44,258 bases of DNA from Helicobacteraceae bacterium (GTDB lineage Bacteria > Campylobacterota > Campylobacteria > Campylobacterales > Helicobacteraceae): contig JARHYY010000090.1 of the NCBI GenBank assembly GCA_029258405.1, positions 1-44,258 on the forward strand, read 5' to 3'. Positions 29,210 through 38,460 of the stretch are shown here, piece by piece (the stretch's first letter is position 1; every line of letters starts with the position of its first letter). Made by a program: the position numbers and the translations under genes. Below the pieces are notes generated by a model. The model was given only the letters and a program-made list of their open reading frames with translations, was not told the DNA's origin and made no database searches.

Positions 29210-30034
29210 GTGCTAAGAGTGCCTATTAAATGTGTGGAGTATGATTCTTTTGCTGAATGTATAAAGAAAAAAGTTAATGCATTAAAAAAAGTACCTTGTA
29301 GATTATATTATCAAGGGAATTTATCATTACTTGAATCTCCAATAGTGGCTATTATGGGCACAAGAAAGCCTAATCAATATACTAAAATCTTTGTTTTTGA
29401 GTTGGCTCGTCGTTTGACGGATATAGGAGTGGTTGTTATAAGTGGCGGTGCAATTGGTGTTGATATTTTGGCACATAAAGGAGCACAAAAACAAACAATT
29501 ATGATAGCTCCTTCAGGATTAAATTATTATTATCCTTCAATAAATATAAAAGAAATTTGCAAAATTGCTCAAAATGGGCTCGTAATGAGTGAATATGATA
29601 ATAATATCAAGGTACAAAAATGGACATTTTTAGAACGGAATCGATTGATACTTGCCCTTAGTGATTGTGTAGTCATTCCACAAGCAGATATTAAAAGTGG
29701 TTCTTTGAAGTCTGCTTATTTAGCTTTGGAAATGAAAAAACCTTTATTTGTTTTTCCGCATAGAATGGGCGAGAGCTTGGGGACACATTTATTAATCAAA
29801 AAATATAATGTCGAAGCTATTGTTGATATTGATTCTTTTTTAGAACAATTAAAAAACATTATTAACATTCCACAGAGGGCTATAATAAAGCAAAATGATG
29901 CATTTCTTGAATTTTGCTCTTCTTGTCCATCACAAAATGATGTTATAGAAAAATTTGGAATAAGCCGATTTGTACAAGAGCAAATTTATGGAACTATTAT
30001 TGTCTCTCAAGGAAGGGTAATGCTAACTCATTAA
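29210..30034 (+). CDS. dprA: DNA processing protein DprA (natural transformation)
   Basis: MGTRKPNQYTKIFVFELARRL, VVISGGAIGVDILAHKGA, LERNRLILALSDCVVIPQADIKSGSLKSAYLALE. Confidence 0.95.
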   Translation: MLRVPIKCVEYDSFAECIKKKVNALKKVPCRLYYQGNLSLLESPIVAIMGTRKPNQYTKIFVFELARRLTDIGVVVISGGAIGVDILAHKGAQKQTIMIAPSGLNYYYPSINIKEICKIAQNGLVMSEYDNNIKVQKWTFLERNRLILALSDCVVIPQADIKSGSLKSAYLALEMKKPLFVFPHRMGESLGTHLLIKKYNVEAIVDIDSFLEQLKNIINIPQRAIIKQNDAFLEFCSSCPSQNDVIEKFGISRFVQEQIYGTIIVSQGRVMLTH

Positions 30035-30056
30035 TGTTTTCATAAACGGGGGTATA

Positions 30057-30941
30057 ATGAAAAGAGTATTGTTATATATATTTGCATATTTTATTACTAG
30101 TGGTATATTATATGCACAAGTTTCTGTTATAGCTGATAATTATAAAGAAGATATTACATCTCTTATTGTTAAAGATATTAAAAATAAACAAATATTATAT
30201 TCAAAAGCAAGCAACCAACAAATGCGTCCAGCGAGCTTAACAAAGATTATGACTGCCATTTTAGCAATAGAAAGTGGTAAAATGAATAAGGTAGTTACCA
30301 TTACAAAAGAATCCACCAAAGCAGCCCCAACTAAAGCTGGACTAAAGGTTGGAGATAAAATTTACCTAAAAGATTTAGTTAAATCTACATTAATAAGTTC
30401 AGCAAATGATTCTGCTACTGCTATTGGAATCTATATAGGAGGGAGCAGTAAGCGTTTTGCCGCTATGATGAATCGTAAGGCTCGCAAATTAGGCATGAAA
30501 AATACTCGTTTTACAAATGCAGCAGGTTTTGATATCGGGAATCATTACTCAACAGCAAAAGACCTTTTGATTCTTGCTGAATATGCAATTAAGAATAAAA
30601 TTTTTAATCAAATTGTAAAGCTTGATTATCATGCCTTTTCTCCTATTAATAACAAAAGACGATATATATCACGAACAAGCAATCGCCTTCTTAAAGAACA
30701 TAAATATGCTATAGGAGTCAAAACAGGATATACATCAAAAGCTGGACCTTGCTTAATTGCTCGTGCAAAAAAGGGGGATAAAGATATTATTCTAGTTATG
30801 CTTAACTCTAAATATAAAAGGTGGGAAAGTGCAACAAATATTTTAAATGTAGCATTAGGTATAGATAATCAACAAATTGCACAAACCGACCAAGAAGATA
30901 ATATGTTTTTAAAACAAGGGAAATATGTTACGCCTTATTAA
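30057..30941 (+). CDS. D-alanyl-D-alanine carboxypeptidase (S11 penicillin-binding protein)
   Basis: Signal peptide; MRPASLTKIMTAILAIESG (SxxK), SSANDSATAIG (SxN), GVKTGYTSKAG (KTG). Confidence 0.95.
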   Translation: MKRVLLYIFAYFITSGILYAQVSVIADNYKEDITSLIVKDIKNKQILYSKASNQQMRPASLTKIMTAILAIESGKMNKVVTITKESTKAAPTKAGLKVGDKIYLKDLVKSTLISSANDSATAIGIYIGGSSKRFAAMMNRKARKLGMKNTRFTNAAGFDIGNHYSTAKDLLILAEYAIKNKIFNQIVKLDYHAFSPINNKRRYISRTSNRLLKEHKYAIGVKTGYTSKAGPCLIARAKKGDKDIILVMLNSKYKRWESATNILNVALGIDNQQIAQTDQEDNMFLKQGKYVTPY

Positions 30942-30951
30942 AATTTAATAA

Positions 30952-31029
30952 TGGTCGGAGTAGCGGGATTTGAACCCACGACCTCACCCACCCCAAGGGT
31001 GTGCGCTATCCAGGCTGCGCTATACTCCG
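30952..31029 (-). tRNA. tRNA-Pro (anticodon TGG)
   Basis: Reverse complement CGGAGTATAGCGCAGCCTGGATAGCGCACACCCTTGGGGTGGGTGAGGTCGTGGGTTCAAATCCCGCTACTCCGACCA folds as a cloverleaf with encoded CCA; anticodon loop CTTGGGG. Confidence 0.95.
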
Positions 31030-31092
31030 TAAATTTAAGTTTTCATTATACCTCTATTTAATTTAAAGTGCTATAAAATATATCAACAAAAA

Positions 31093-31108
31093 TGGCACAT
31101 CTTTTGCT
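31093..31108 (+). promoter_or_regulatory. Sigma54 (RpoN) promoter upstream of flgI
   Basis: TGGCAC-ATCTT-TTGCT: exact -24 TGGCAC, correct 5-nt spacer, -12 TTGCT; 36 nt upstream of the flgI ATG. Confidence 0.88.
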
Positions 31109-31144
31109 TTTTTCTTAAAGAGATTATATGAAAGGATGTAAGTT

Positions 31145-32206
31145 ATGAAAGATATTGCAAAGCCAATAATGCTTATATGGACTTTGGCATTTTTGTTTCA
31201 TTCCGCATTGTATGCTGAAAAGATTAGAGATATCGCTAATGTTGTTGGCGTAAGAGAGAATCAGCTTATAGGCTATGGTTTGGTTGTTGGGCTCAATGGA
31301 ACGGGCGATAAAACTACCTCACTTTTTACAATGCAATCTCTAGCAAATATGTTAGAGAGTGTCAATGTGAAAATTGATCCTAATGATATACAATCAAAAA
31401 ATGTCGCTGCTGTAATGGTAACAGCAAAGTTGCCACCATTTGCAAGACAAGGAGATAGAGTAGATGCCCTTATTTCAAGTATTGGAGATGCGAAGTCTTT
31501 AGAGGGTGGGACATTGATACTTACCCCATTAAGCGGTGTTGATGGACGCATATATGCTACCACACAAGGGGCTATCTCTATTGGTGGAAAAAATGAACGA
31601 GGGGGCGGAATCAATCACCCTTTAGCAGCTACAATTTATGGTGGGGCTATTATTGAAAGGGAGGTTAATTTTGATATTTATTCCAAAAAAGATGCTACAT
31701 TGAGCTTAAAAACTTCTAATTTTCAAAATGCGCTAAGAGCTCAACAGAGCATTAATGATGCTTTTGGTGCAGCAATTGCTACAGCCATAGACCCGCGTAC
31801 AATAAAACTGAATCGTCCAGAAACTATGGGCATGGTAGAATTTTTAGCACGCGTAGAAGATGTGGATATGGATGTAACAAGAGATGAAAAGATTGTTATT
31901 GATGAGCGAACAGGCACTGTGGTTGCAGGCATAGGCGTTGAAGTGGGCAATGTTGTAGTTACGCATGGTGAAATTACTGTTAAAATTTCTCAAGAGAACT
32001 TGCCTGATGAGGGCAGTATTGATATGGGTGATGGCATGCGCTTAAATGCGGCAAACAGTTTATTGAGCACTGGCAATCAACCACCCACAGTAGCAAATAT
32101 TACAAGAGCACTACAGAGAATGGGGGCTGCCCCTAAAGATGTTATTGCTATTTTGCAAGCCATTAAAAGAGCAGGAGCAATTAGTGCAGATTTAGAAATT
32201 ATATAA
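31145..32206 (+). CDS. flgI: Flagellar P-ring protein FlgI
   Basis: Signal peptide; IRDIANVVGVRENQLIGYGLVVGLNGTGDKT; LKRAGAISADLEII C-terminus. Confidence 0.98.
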   Translation: MKDIAKPIMLIWTLAFLFHSALYAEKIRDIANVVGVRENQLIGYGLVVGLNGTGDKTTSLFTMQSLANMLESVNVKIDPNDIQSKNVAAVMVTAKLPPFARQGDRVDALISSIGDAKSLEGGTLILTPLSGVDGRIYATTQGAISIGGKNERGGGINHPLAATIYGGAIIEREVNFDIYSKKDATLSLKTSNFQNALRAQQSINDAFGAAIATAIDPRTIKLNRPETMGMVEFLARVEDVDMDVTRDEKIVIDERTGTVVAGIGVEVGNVVVTHGEITVKISQENLPDEGSIDMGDGMRLNAANSLLSTGNQPPTVANITRALQRMGAAPKDVIAILQAIKRAGAISADLEII

Positions 32207-32220
32207 ACTATAAGGAGCGT

Positions 32221-32580
32221 ATGATGATAAACCCTATTGATACTAGTAAAGTCTTATTTGATGCACAGGCACAGAAACAACCTAAGGTTGACAACCTTTC
32301 TCATGATGATGCGAAATTAAAAGAGCAAACTGATGCATTTGAAGCAATTTTGATTAAAACCCTTTTGGATACAGCTTTAAAAATGGAGGACAATTTATAC
32401 CCAAAAGCAGCCGGACATGACATTTATGAAAGCATGTATAGAGAACAAATGAGCGAGGCATTATCTGGAGGCTTTGGTTATAGCGATGCTCTGTTTAAAT
32501 GGCTTAAAGAAGAGCAAAATATTGCAGAAAATGGAGGCATTTATAAACCTAATGATAAAAAAACAGGAAATAAAGAGTGA
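32221..32580 (+). CDS. flgJ: Rod-binding FlgJ-like protein (no peptidoglycan hydrolase domain)
   Basis: TDAFEAILIKTLLDTALKMEDNLYPKAAGHDIYESMYREQMSEALSGGFGYSDALFKWL; 119 aa between flgI and flgS. Confidence 0.88.
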   Translation: MMINPIDTSKVLFDAQAQKQPKVDNLSHDDAKLKEQTDAFEAILIKTLLDTALKMEDNLYPKAAGHDIYESMYREQMSEALSGGFGYSDALFKWLKEEQNIAENGGIYKPNDKKTGNKE

Positions 32581-33608
32581 TTAATCAAGAATTACTTGAT
32601 TCTTTAAGCGGTAACGATAAAGTTACCCTTATGCGTTCTTTAGAAGAACTTATTTCTCAATCATACCAAATTGAAAAGGAATTTATAGAGCTTAAAGGAC
32701 TTTTTGAGGGAGTGTTAGAGCTTTTGCCTAATGCTCTTTGGGTGCTTGATGAAAATGGGGGGCTTATTTATCAAAATGATGAGTCTCTTAAAATTAACAA
32801 TCTCCTCCCTATTGTATGTAACTTACAAGAAAATGGTGAAGTAGAATTAGAAGGTTCTTTTTATCTTGTAAATATTAATAAAAAAATGGGCAAGAGTATT
32901 ATCTCTGCAACAGATATTACTGATGAGAAACGAAAGGAGCGACTTATTTCTATGGGACAAATTTCTGCTAACTTGGCTCATGAGATACGAAACCCTATCG
33001 GTTCGGTAACGCTATTAAGCTCTACCCTACTTAAAAGAGTGGATATGGGCGTTAAACCATTAGTGCTTGAAATCAAAAAAGCAATTTGGCGTGTAGAGAG
33101 AATTATTCGTGCAACATTACTTTTTTCTAAAGGTATTCAACCTAACAAGACTCGTTTTCAACTTAAGCAACTTCAAGATGAACTAGGTTTAGCCATTGGT
33201 TATTATACCTATACAAAAATTATTGAATTTAATTTTGATTTTAATCAAGATTGCATTATTTATGGTGATATTGATTTATTAGGCATTGTATTGCAAAATT
33301 TTATTTTTAATGCCATTGATGCTATCGAAGAGGAAGAAGAGCTTGATAATGATTGCTTGGTAGAAATATCTTGCATGGAAGAAGAAGGAAAAAGAGTTTT
33401 TGAAATTTATGATAATGGTAAAGCATTTGAAAATAAAAATGTTATATTTGAACCTTTTAAGAGCACTAAAGTAAAGGGTAATGGTTTGGGCTTAGCACTC
33501 TCATTGAAAATTATTGAGGCACATAATGGTGGAGTAGAAATTATAGATACAGATAAAAAGGGTTTTAGAATCGTGATAGAACATCCTAAAAAGGATAATT
33601 TATTATAA
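32577..33608 (+). CDS. flgS: Sensor histidine kinase FlgS-like (flagellar two-component system)
   Basis: LISMGQISANLAHEIRNPIGSVTLLSSTLLKR (H-box), NFIFNAIDAIEEEE (N-box), GNGLGLALSLKIIEAHNGG (G-box); no TM; GTG start overlapping flgJ-like stop. Confidence 0.93.
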   Translation: MINQELLDSLSGNDKVTLMRSLEELISQSYQIEKEFIELKGLFEGVLELLPNALWVLDENGGLIYQNDESLKINNLLPIVCNLQENGEVELEGSFYLVNINKKMGKSIISATDITDEKRKERLISMGQISANLAHEIRNPIGSVTLLSSTLLKRVDMGVKPLVLEIKKAIWRVERIIRATLLFSKGIQPNKTRFQLKQLQDELGLAIGYYTYTKIIEFNFDFNQDCIIYGDIDLLGIVLQNFIFNAIDAIEEEEELDNDCLVEISCMEEEGKRVFEIYDNGKAFENKNVIFEPFKSTKVKGNGLGLALSLKIIEAHNGGVEIIDTDKKGFRIVIEHPKKDNLL

Positions 33609-33782
33609 ATATTTTTCCTTCAAACAAAAAACTCCTTAATGATAACCACTTTTTTATATTGATGTTCTCCCCTCCCCCTAAACCCTAGGCAAAGACAGAC
33701 TTAGTGATGCTGTTAAACTCGAACAAAAAGATTCTTTAAACTGAAATTTGACTTTCTTAGTCATTATAAGGGCAAGATAGAT

Positions 33783-33815
33783 GCAAAAGCTATTATAGGG
33801 GATATAAGCTTTTGC
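33783..33815. repeat. Inverted repeat, 9-bp stem
   Basis: GCAAAAGCT (33783-33791) / AGCTTTTGC (33807-33815). Confidence 0.75.
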
Positions 33816-33871
33816 TCTGCTTGTTTGGTTAAGAAATTTATCTTTATTTGTTTCATGTGATAATGCACTAT

Positions 33872-33899
33872 CTCTCTTAAAACTTTAGCTTTAAGAGAG
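33872..33899. repeat. Inverted repeat, perfect 10-bp stem with 8-nt loop
   Basis: CTCTCTTAAA-ACTTTAGC-TTTAAGAGAG. Confidence 0.8.
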
Positions 33900-34037
33900 T
33901 GATTCATGTATGCATTAAACTAGAGCTGAAAGTAAATTGCACTTAAATACTCATTAAATGCTTATAGGTTTGTGGGTGTGGTAATGTATTATTAAGATAT
34001 TTTTAAATATAATTATAAAAACAAGGCGATAAGGATT

Positions 34038-35060
34038 ATGATGAAAAAGTATAGGATAGCTATCGTAGGTGCTACTGGTGCAGTTGGTGAAGAAATATTA
34101 AAACTTTTAGAGGAATATAATTTTCCTGTAGATGTGCTCATTCCTCTAGCAAGCTCAAGAAGCATTGGAAAACAGGTTTATTTTAAAGGCGAAGAAAGGG
34201 CGGTTTTAGAGCTCACGCCACATGTTTTTAAAGAGCATAATATACAAATTGCCTTTTTTAGTGCTGGAGGAAGTGTAAGCCAAAAGTTTGCACCCTATGC
34301 TGTAGAGGCTGGAGCTGTTGTTATAGACAATACAAGTCATTTTAGAATGCAAGAAAATATACCTCTAGTAGTGCCTGAAGTCAATACAAAAGATATTATG
34401 CTTTGCAAAAATGGTGGTATTATTGCGAACCCAAATTGTTCAACTATACAGATGGTACATGTCTTAAACCCATTGCATAAACACTATAACATTCAAAGGG
34501 TTGATGTAAGTACATATCAAGCAGTGAGCGGAGCGGGCAAGAAAGGCATGGAAGAGCTTGTAGTGCAAATGCAGCATTTTTTTAATTTTACACTTTCTGA
34601 ATGTGAGCCAAAGGCATTTGCTCATCAAATTGCTCTTAATGTAATACCCCATATCGATATTTTTTTAGATAATGGCTACACAAAAGAAGAAATGAAAATG
34701 ATTAAAGAAACAAATAAAATTATGCACTCTGATTTTCCTATAAGTGCTACCTGTGTGCGAGTGCCTGTTCTTAGAAGTCATAGCGAATCTATAAGCATTC
34801 TTTTTGAAAAAGAACCTTCTGTTAAAGAGGCAAGAGAGATTTTATCACAATCCCCAGCGGTTATTGTTGTAGATGAGCCTAAGAGCAATCAATATCCTAT
34901 GCCAATTATAGCAACAGATACCGATAGCACCTATGTTGGACGCATAAGAAAAGATAATTTTAACCCTAATATATTACACCTTTGGTGTGTAGCTGACCAA
35001 ATAAGGGTAGGAGCAGCTACTAATGCTATTAAAATAGCTCAACAATGGATCTTAGCCTAG
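34038..35060 (+). CDS. asd: Aspartate-semialdehyde dehydrogenase
   Basis: YRIAIVGATGAVGEEILKLLEE, GGIIANPNCSTIQMVHVL, STYQAVSGAGKKGMEEL, RVPVLRSHSESISI. Confidence 0.98.
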   Translation: MMKKYRIAIVGATGAVGEEILKLLEEYNFPVDVLIPLASSRSIGKQVYFKGEERAVLELTPHVFKEHNIQIAFFSAGGSVSQKFAPYAVEAGAVVIDNTSHFRMQENIPLVVPEVNTKDIMLCKNGGIIANPNCSTIQMVHVLNPLHKHYNIQRVDVSTYQAVSGAGKKGMEELVVQMQHFFNFTLSECEPKAFAHQIALNVIPHIDIFLDNGYTKEEMKMIKETNKIMHSDFPISATCVRVPVLRSHSESISILFEKEPSVKEAREILSQSPAVIVVDEPKSNQYPMPIIATDTDSTYVGRIRKDNFNPNILHLWCVADQIRVGAATNAIKIAQQWILA

Positions 35061-35425
35061 TAAGCTTTTCTCCCACATTTCCATTCAATTTCTTTAGCAA
35101 CCATTTGTGCATCAGGTGATACAGATGGATTTTGTTGGTTTGTCCCAGCTGTATTAGGGTAGGCTTCTACTTCGACAAATTTGCCCACAGTGAGATCTTT
35201 AAAAGTGCCATATATATCATTGCCCCAAACCCCACAATCATCGCCTTTGAGCTCTGTATAGGGGAGCACTTGTATGGTTGTTGTCCCCCTCATGCTCTGT
35301 AATGTTATGATGTGATCGTTTTCATTCACCGCTGTGATTTGCCCCTCTAAATCCCACATATCAGCCATTACGATATGAGGCATCATCGCACATAGCATAC
35401 AAAATGCTGCATATAGTTTTTTCAT
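35057..35425 (-). CDS. Small exported protein, possibly an OB-fold/DUF5666-like domain
   Basis: 122 aa with signal peptide MKKLYAAFCMLCAMMPHIVMA and beta-rich body GQITAVNENDHIITLQSMRGTTTIQVLPYTEL; family tentative. Confidence 0.7.
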   Translation of the reverse strand: MKKLYAAFCMLCAMMPHIVMADMWDLEGQITAVNENDHIITLQSMRGTTTIQVLPYTELKGDDCGVWGNDIYGTFKDLTVGKFVEVEAYPNTAGTNQQNPSVSPDAQMVAKEIEWKCGRKAY

Positions 35426-35531
35426 AGACTTTTTTCCTCCACTATAAAGTATTTAGCATTTATCAGCTTATCTTTAAAGTATAAAGTATATCATTTTTAA
35501 ATTAAAATACTAGCATGGATAAGATTAGACT

Positions 35532-36461
35532 ATGACAAAAAAACCTTTTTTCAGTGTAATTACACCTACATATAATCGTGCTGATAAGCTATATCGTGTA
35601 TATAATAGCTTGAAAGTGCAAAGTTTTCAAAATTTTGAATGGATTATTATTGATGATGGCTCTACTGATAACACGCGTAATATTGTTGAGCAATATCAGC
35701 TCAATACTCAGTTTCCTATCATATATATACATAAGCAAAATGGGGGCAAAACAAGTGCCTTAGTGCAAGCTATGCCTTTAGCACAAGGAGAGCTTATTAT
35801 AATTGCTGATTCTGATGATGCCTTTGTTGCTGATGCTCTACAAGAGTTTTATGATGCTTGGCATAAATTGAGCACACAACAGCAAGAACAATGCAATGGC
35901 ATTATTGCCCTATGCACTTCCCAGCATGGAAAACCCATTGGTGCAGACTATGAAACAGAAGGTTTTTATAATCCTATTGAATTTGCATTTGGTGGAGCAA
36001 TTGAGTGCGTTGGAGAGAATTGGATAGCCTCTAATGCTCAAATGATGAAAAAGCATTTTTCACTTTCTACACAAGATCTAGCCATAGGATTCATTCCTGA
36101 AAGCTATTTTTGGAATAAAATTATCATGAGCGAAAAGCCATTAGGCTATAGGATTAATAAACGCTTGAGAATATATTATATCAATGAAGCCGAAGAATCA
36201 CTAAGCGTAGGTATAAGAAGAAGATTTCCCCAAGGTTTTTATTTTGAATCAAGATATTTTATTAATAATTATAAAGAAATATTAACCGCCTATCCCAGAG
36301 CCTATCTCAAACACCTCTTAAAGTTTATTCTTTTTGTTCAATATCTCAATATTGGTTTTTTCAAAGGCATGAGGGCAATTTCTTTTGCAGGCATTAAATG
36401 CCTCTATATTATCCTCTATCCCATTGCAAAAATATTAAAAAAACATTACTTTAAGCCTTAA
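35532..36461 (+). CDS. Glycosyltransferase family 2
   Basis: FSVITPTYNRADKLYRVYNSLKVQSFQNFEWIIIDDGSTDNTRNIV; IIADSDDAF. Confidence 0.95.
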   Translation: MTKKPFFSVITPTYNRADKLYRVYNSLKVQSFQNFEWIIIDDGSTDNTRNIVEQYQLNTQFPIIYIHKQNGGKTSALVQAMPLAQGELIIIADSDDAFVADALQEFYDAWHKLSTQQQEQCNGIIALCTSQHGKPIGADYETEGFYNPIEFAFGGAIECVGENWIASNAQMMKKHFSLSTQDLAIGFIPESYFWNKIIMSEKPLGYRINKRLRIYYINEAEESLSVGIRRRFPQGFYFESRYFINNYKEILTAYPRAYLKHLLKFILFVQYLNIGFFKGMRAISFAGIKCLYIILYPIAKILKKHYFKP

Positions 36462-36486
36462 TGCTATCATGCTTATCTCAAGCAAA

Positions 36487-36501
36487 GCCCCTTTGTGGGG
36501 C
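36487..36501. terminator. Possible bidirectional terminator between convergent GT2 and luxS
   Basis: GCCCC-TTTGT-GGGGC hairpin in the 53-nt convergent gap; weak T tracts. Confidence 0.4.
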
Positions 36502-36514
36502 AATAATCTTAGGC

Positions 36515-37003
36515 TTAGCTCACTTCTTTAAGCAAAAGCTCCTCTGTATTCATAATGCCAATACCTTTTTGTAAAATATCCTTAGCTATGTCTTGTGCTT
36601 CGTTTAATGAGTGCATCTCAAATGTTCCACATTGATACTTATTTGCTTCAGGGATAGTGCTGACTGTTAAAATATCTTGCATGCTCTCTTCCCATGCCTT
36701 TTGCACACATTCATTAGATGGAGCACCAATAAGACTCATATAAAACCCTGTGCGACAACCCATAGGAGAAATGTCAATAATCTCTACCCCATTACCATTG
36801 AGATGCTCTCGCATAAAACCAGCAAAAAGATGTTCTAATGTATGTATGCCTTTTTCGCTCAATTGTTCTTTGTTGGGCTTGCTAAAACGCAAATCAAAAA
36901 CAGAAATTTTATCTCCTTTAGGTGTTTGCATGACTTTAGCTAGGCGCACAGCAGGTGCTGGCATTCTGGTATGATCAACCTTAAAACTATCTAATAGTGG
37001 CAT
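36515..37003 (-). CDS. luxS: S-ribosylhomocysteine lyase (AI-2 synthase)
   Basis: [69 protein letters not shown] track start 37039 is likely too early; AAGGAG RBS precedes the ATG at 37003. Confidence 0.97.
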   Translation of the reverse strand: MPLLDSFKVDHTRMPAPAVRLAKVMQTPKGDKISVFDLRFSKPNKEQLSEKGIHTLEHLFAGFMREHLNGNGVEIIDISPMGCRTGFYMSLIGAPSNECVQKAWEESMQDILTVSTIPEANKYQCGTFEMHSLNEAQDIAKDILQKGIGIMNTEELLLKEVS

Positions 37004-37097
37004 AATAGCTCCTTTATAAAATATTTTGATAAACCACATTCTACCTAAAAAAAATTAATTTTCCCAATCTTAAGCAAATTATATATATAATTACACT

Positions 37098-38450
37098 ATG
37101 AGAACAGCAGATATTACCTTTACCGATATAAAAACTATTGCTCTTGAAGCGGAATATGCACAAAAGCTTAAAGATGCTAGAGAACTCGTGAGCAATAAGC
37201 AATTCAAAAAAGCATTAGAGATATATTATGAATGTATAACAGCATACCCAATGAGCTGGCAGGTGCTCTATGAAGCAGCATCTTGTCTTATTCAATATGA
37301 TTTTTTAAAAGAAGCAAGACAAATAGCACAAATAGGGCTTGAAACTTTTAAGGATCATCCCGCTATTTTAGATATTAACAGAGTAGTATGCAAAAAACTG
37401 TATCTATTTGATGATGCAAAAGAATATACAAAAAGAGTATATGAAATTGACCCAAATAATAGAGGTGCATTTATTAATTATGTACTTACTTTTGCACATA
37501 CAGATAATAAAGAATCTATGTTCCAATCAATACAATCATTTATCAATAATCGCGATCTTTCTTCAGAGGACTATAACTCCATCTCTTGTGCGATAGCCAA
37601 TATGGGGCTTATATCAGAAAGCATTCAATTACTAAGAAAAACTCTAGAAAAAATCACACAAGAGCCACTTCCAAAAAAACAAGAAGCTGGAAAATTAAAT
37701 ACTGACATTACCCGCCAATCTCTATTGCTTTTTAAGGCAATATTTGATTCTTTAGAGCTGCCTTTTGCTTTAGGGCATGGTACATTACTTGGGGTATATA
37801 GAGATGGGAATATATTAAGCGGTGAAGGGGAGATAGATGTTTATATGCCCTTTGCAATAGATAAAATTTGGCTTGCAGAAAACTTAAAAAAATGTGGTTG
37901 CATTGTTGAGCAATCTTATGAAGAACTTAAGAGTCCCCATAACCTAACTATGGGTGCAAGGCTTGAAAAGTTTAAGAAATATGTTATTGAAATAAGCTTT
38001 TTAAAACCGCAGGATAATCACTTGATTATGGGTTTTAATCGAGGGGATAAAGAGATTCATCTCAAAGTATCGCCTTTTGAATTTATACATATGAATTTTA
38101 TTGGAGAATCATTTCTCATCCCCAAAGACACTGCCTTGCATTTAAGTGAGGTTTATGGAAAAGATTGGAACAAAAGAACTCCTAATCGCAATTTTTTTAT
38201 TTATGGTGAAAATATTATAGATCCGCATCATATTCGTATTTGCTATGCTCTTAATCATATTGCTGGAAAAATTCATGAAGGATTGTTTAAAAAAGGGCAT
38301 GGGCTTATTTTGCAGCTCATGAGCATTTATGAAGACCCTTTGCTCTATAAAGTCAAGGAATATTTAGAAGAAAATATTGATGAGGATTGGTATCCCCCAT
38401 TGCCCATAAATCCTAATATAGAGCGATTGCATTATAGGGAAGTTATATAA
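37098..38450 (+). CDS. TPR-like N-terminus fused to LicD/fukutin-like nucleotidyltransferase-fold domain
   Basis: Helical repeats in the first ~180 aa; ILFKAIFDSLELPFALGHGTLLGVYRDGNILSGEGEIDVYMPF resembles the LicD HGTLLGxxR...DDDID motif. Confidence 0.7.
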   Translation: MRTADITFTDIKTIALEAEYAQKLKDARELVSNKQFKKALEIYYECITAYPMSWQVLYEAASCLIQYDFLKEARQIAQIGLETFKDHPAILDINRVVCKKLYLFDDAKEYTKRVYEIDPNNRGAFINYVLTFAHTDNKESMFQSIQSFINNRDLSSEDYNSISCAIANMGLISESIQLLRKTLEKITQEPLPKKQEAGKLNTDITRQSLLLFKAIFDSLELPFALGHGTLLGVYRDGNILSGEGEIDVYMPFAIDKIWLAENLKKCGCIVEQSYEELKSPHNLTMGARLEKFKKYVIEISFLKPQDNHLIMGFNRGDKEIHLKVSPFEFIHMNFIGESFLIPKDTALHLSEVYGKDWNKRTPNRNFFIYGENIIDPHHIRICYALNHIAGKIHEGLFKKGHGLILQLMSIYEDPLLYKVKEYLEENIDEDWYPPLPINPNIERLHYREVI

Positions 38451-38460
38451 AAGGCAGCAT

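Noticed and set aside
31273-31614. 113-aa minus-strand ORF antisense to flgI
   Set aside because: Shadow frame of flgI; flgI is unambiguous on the plus strand.
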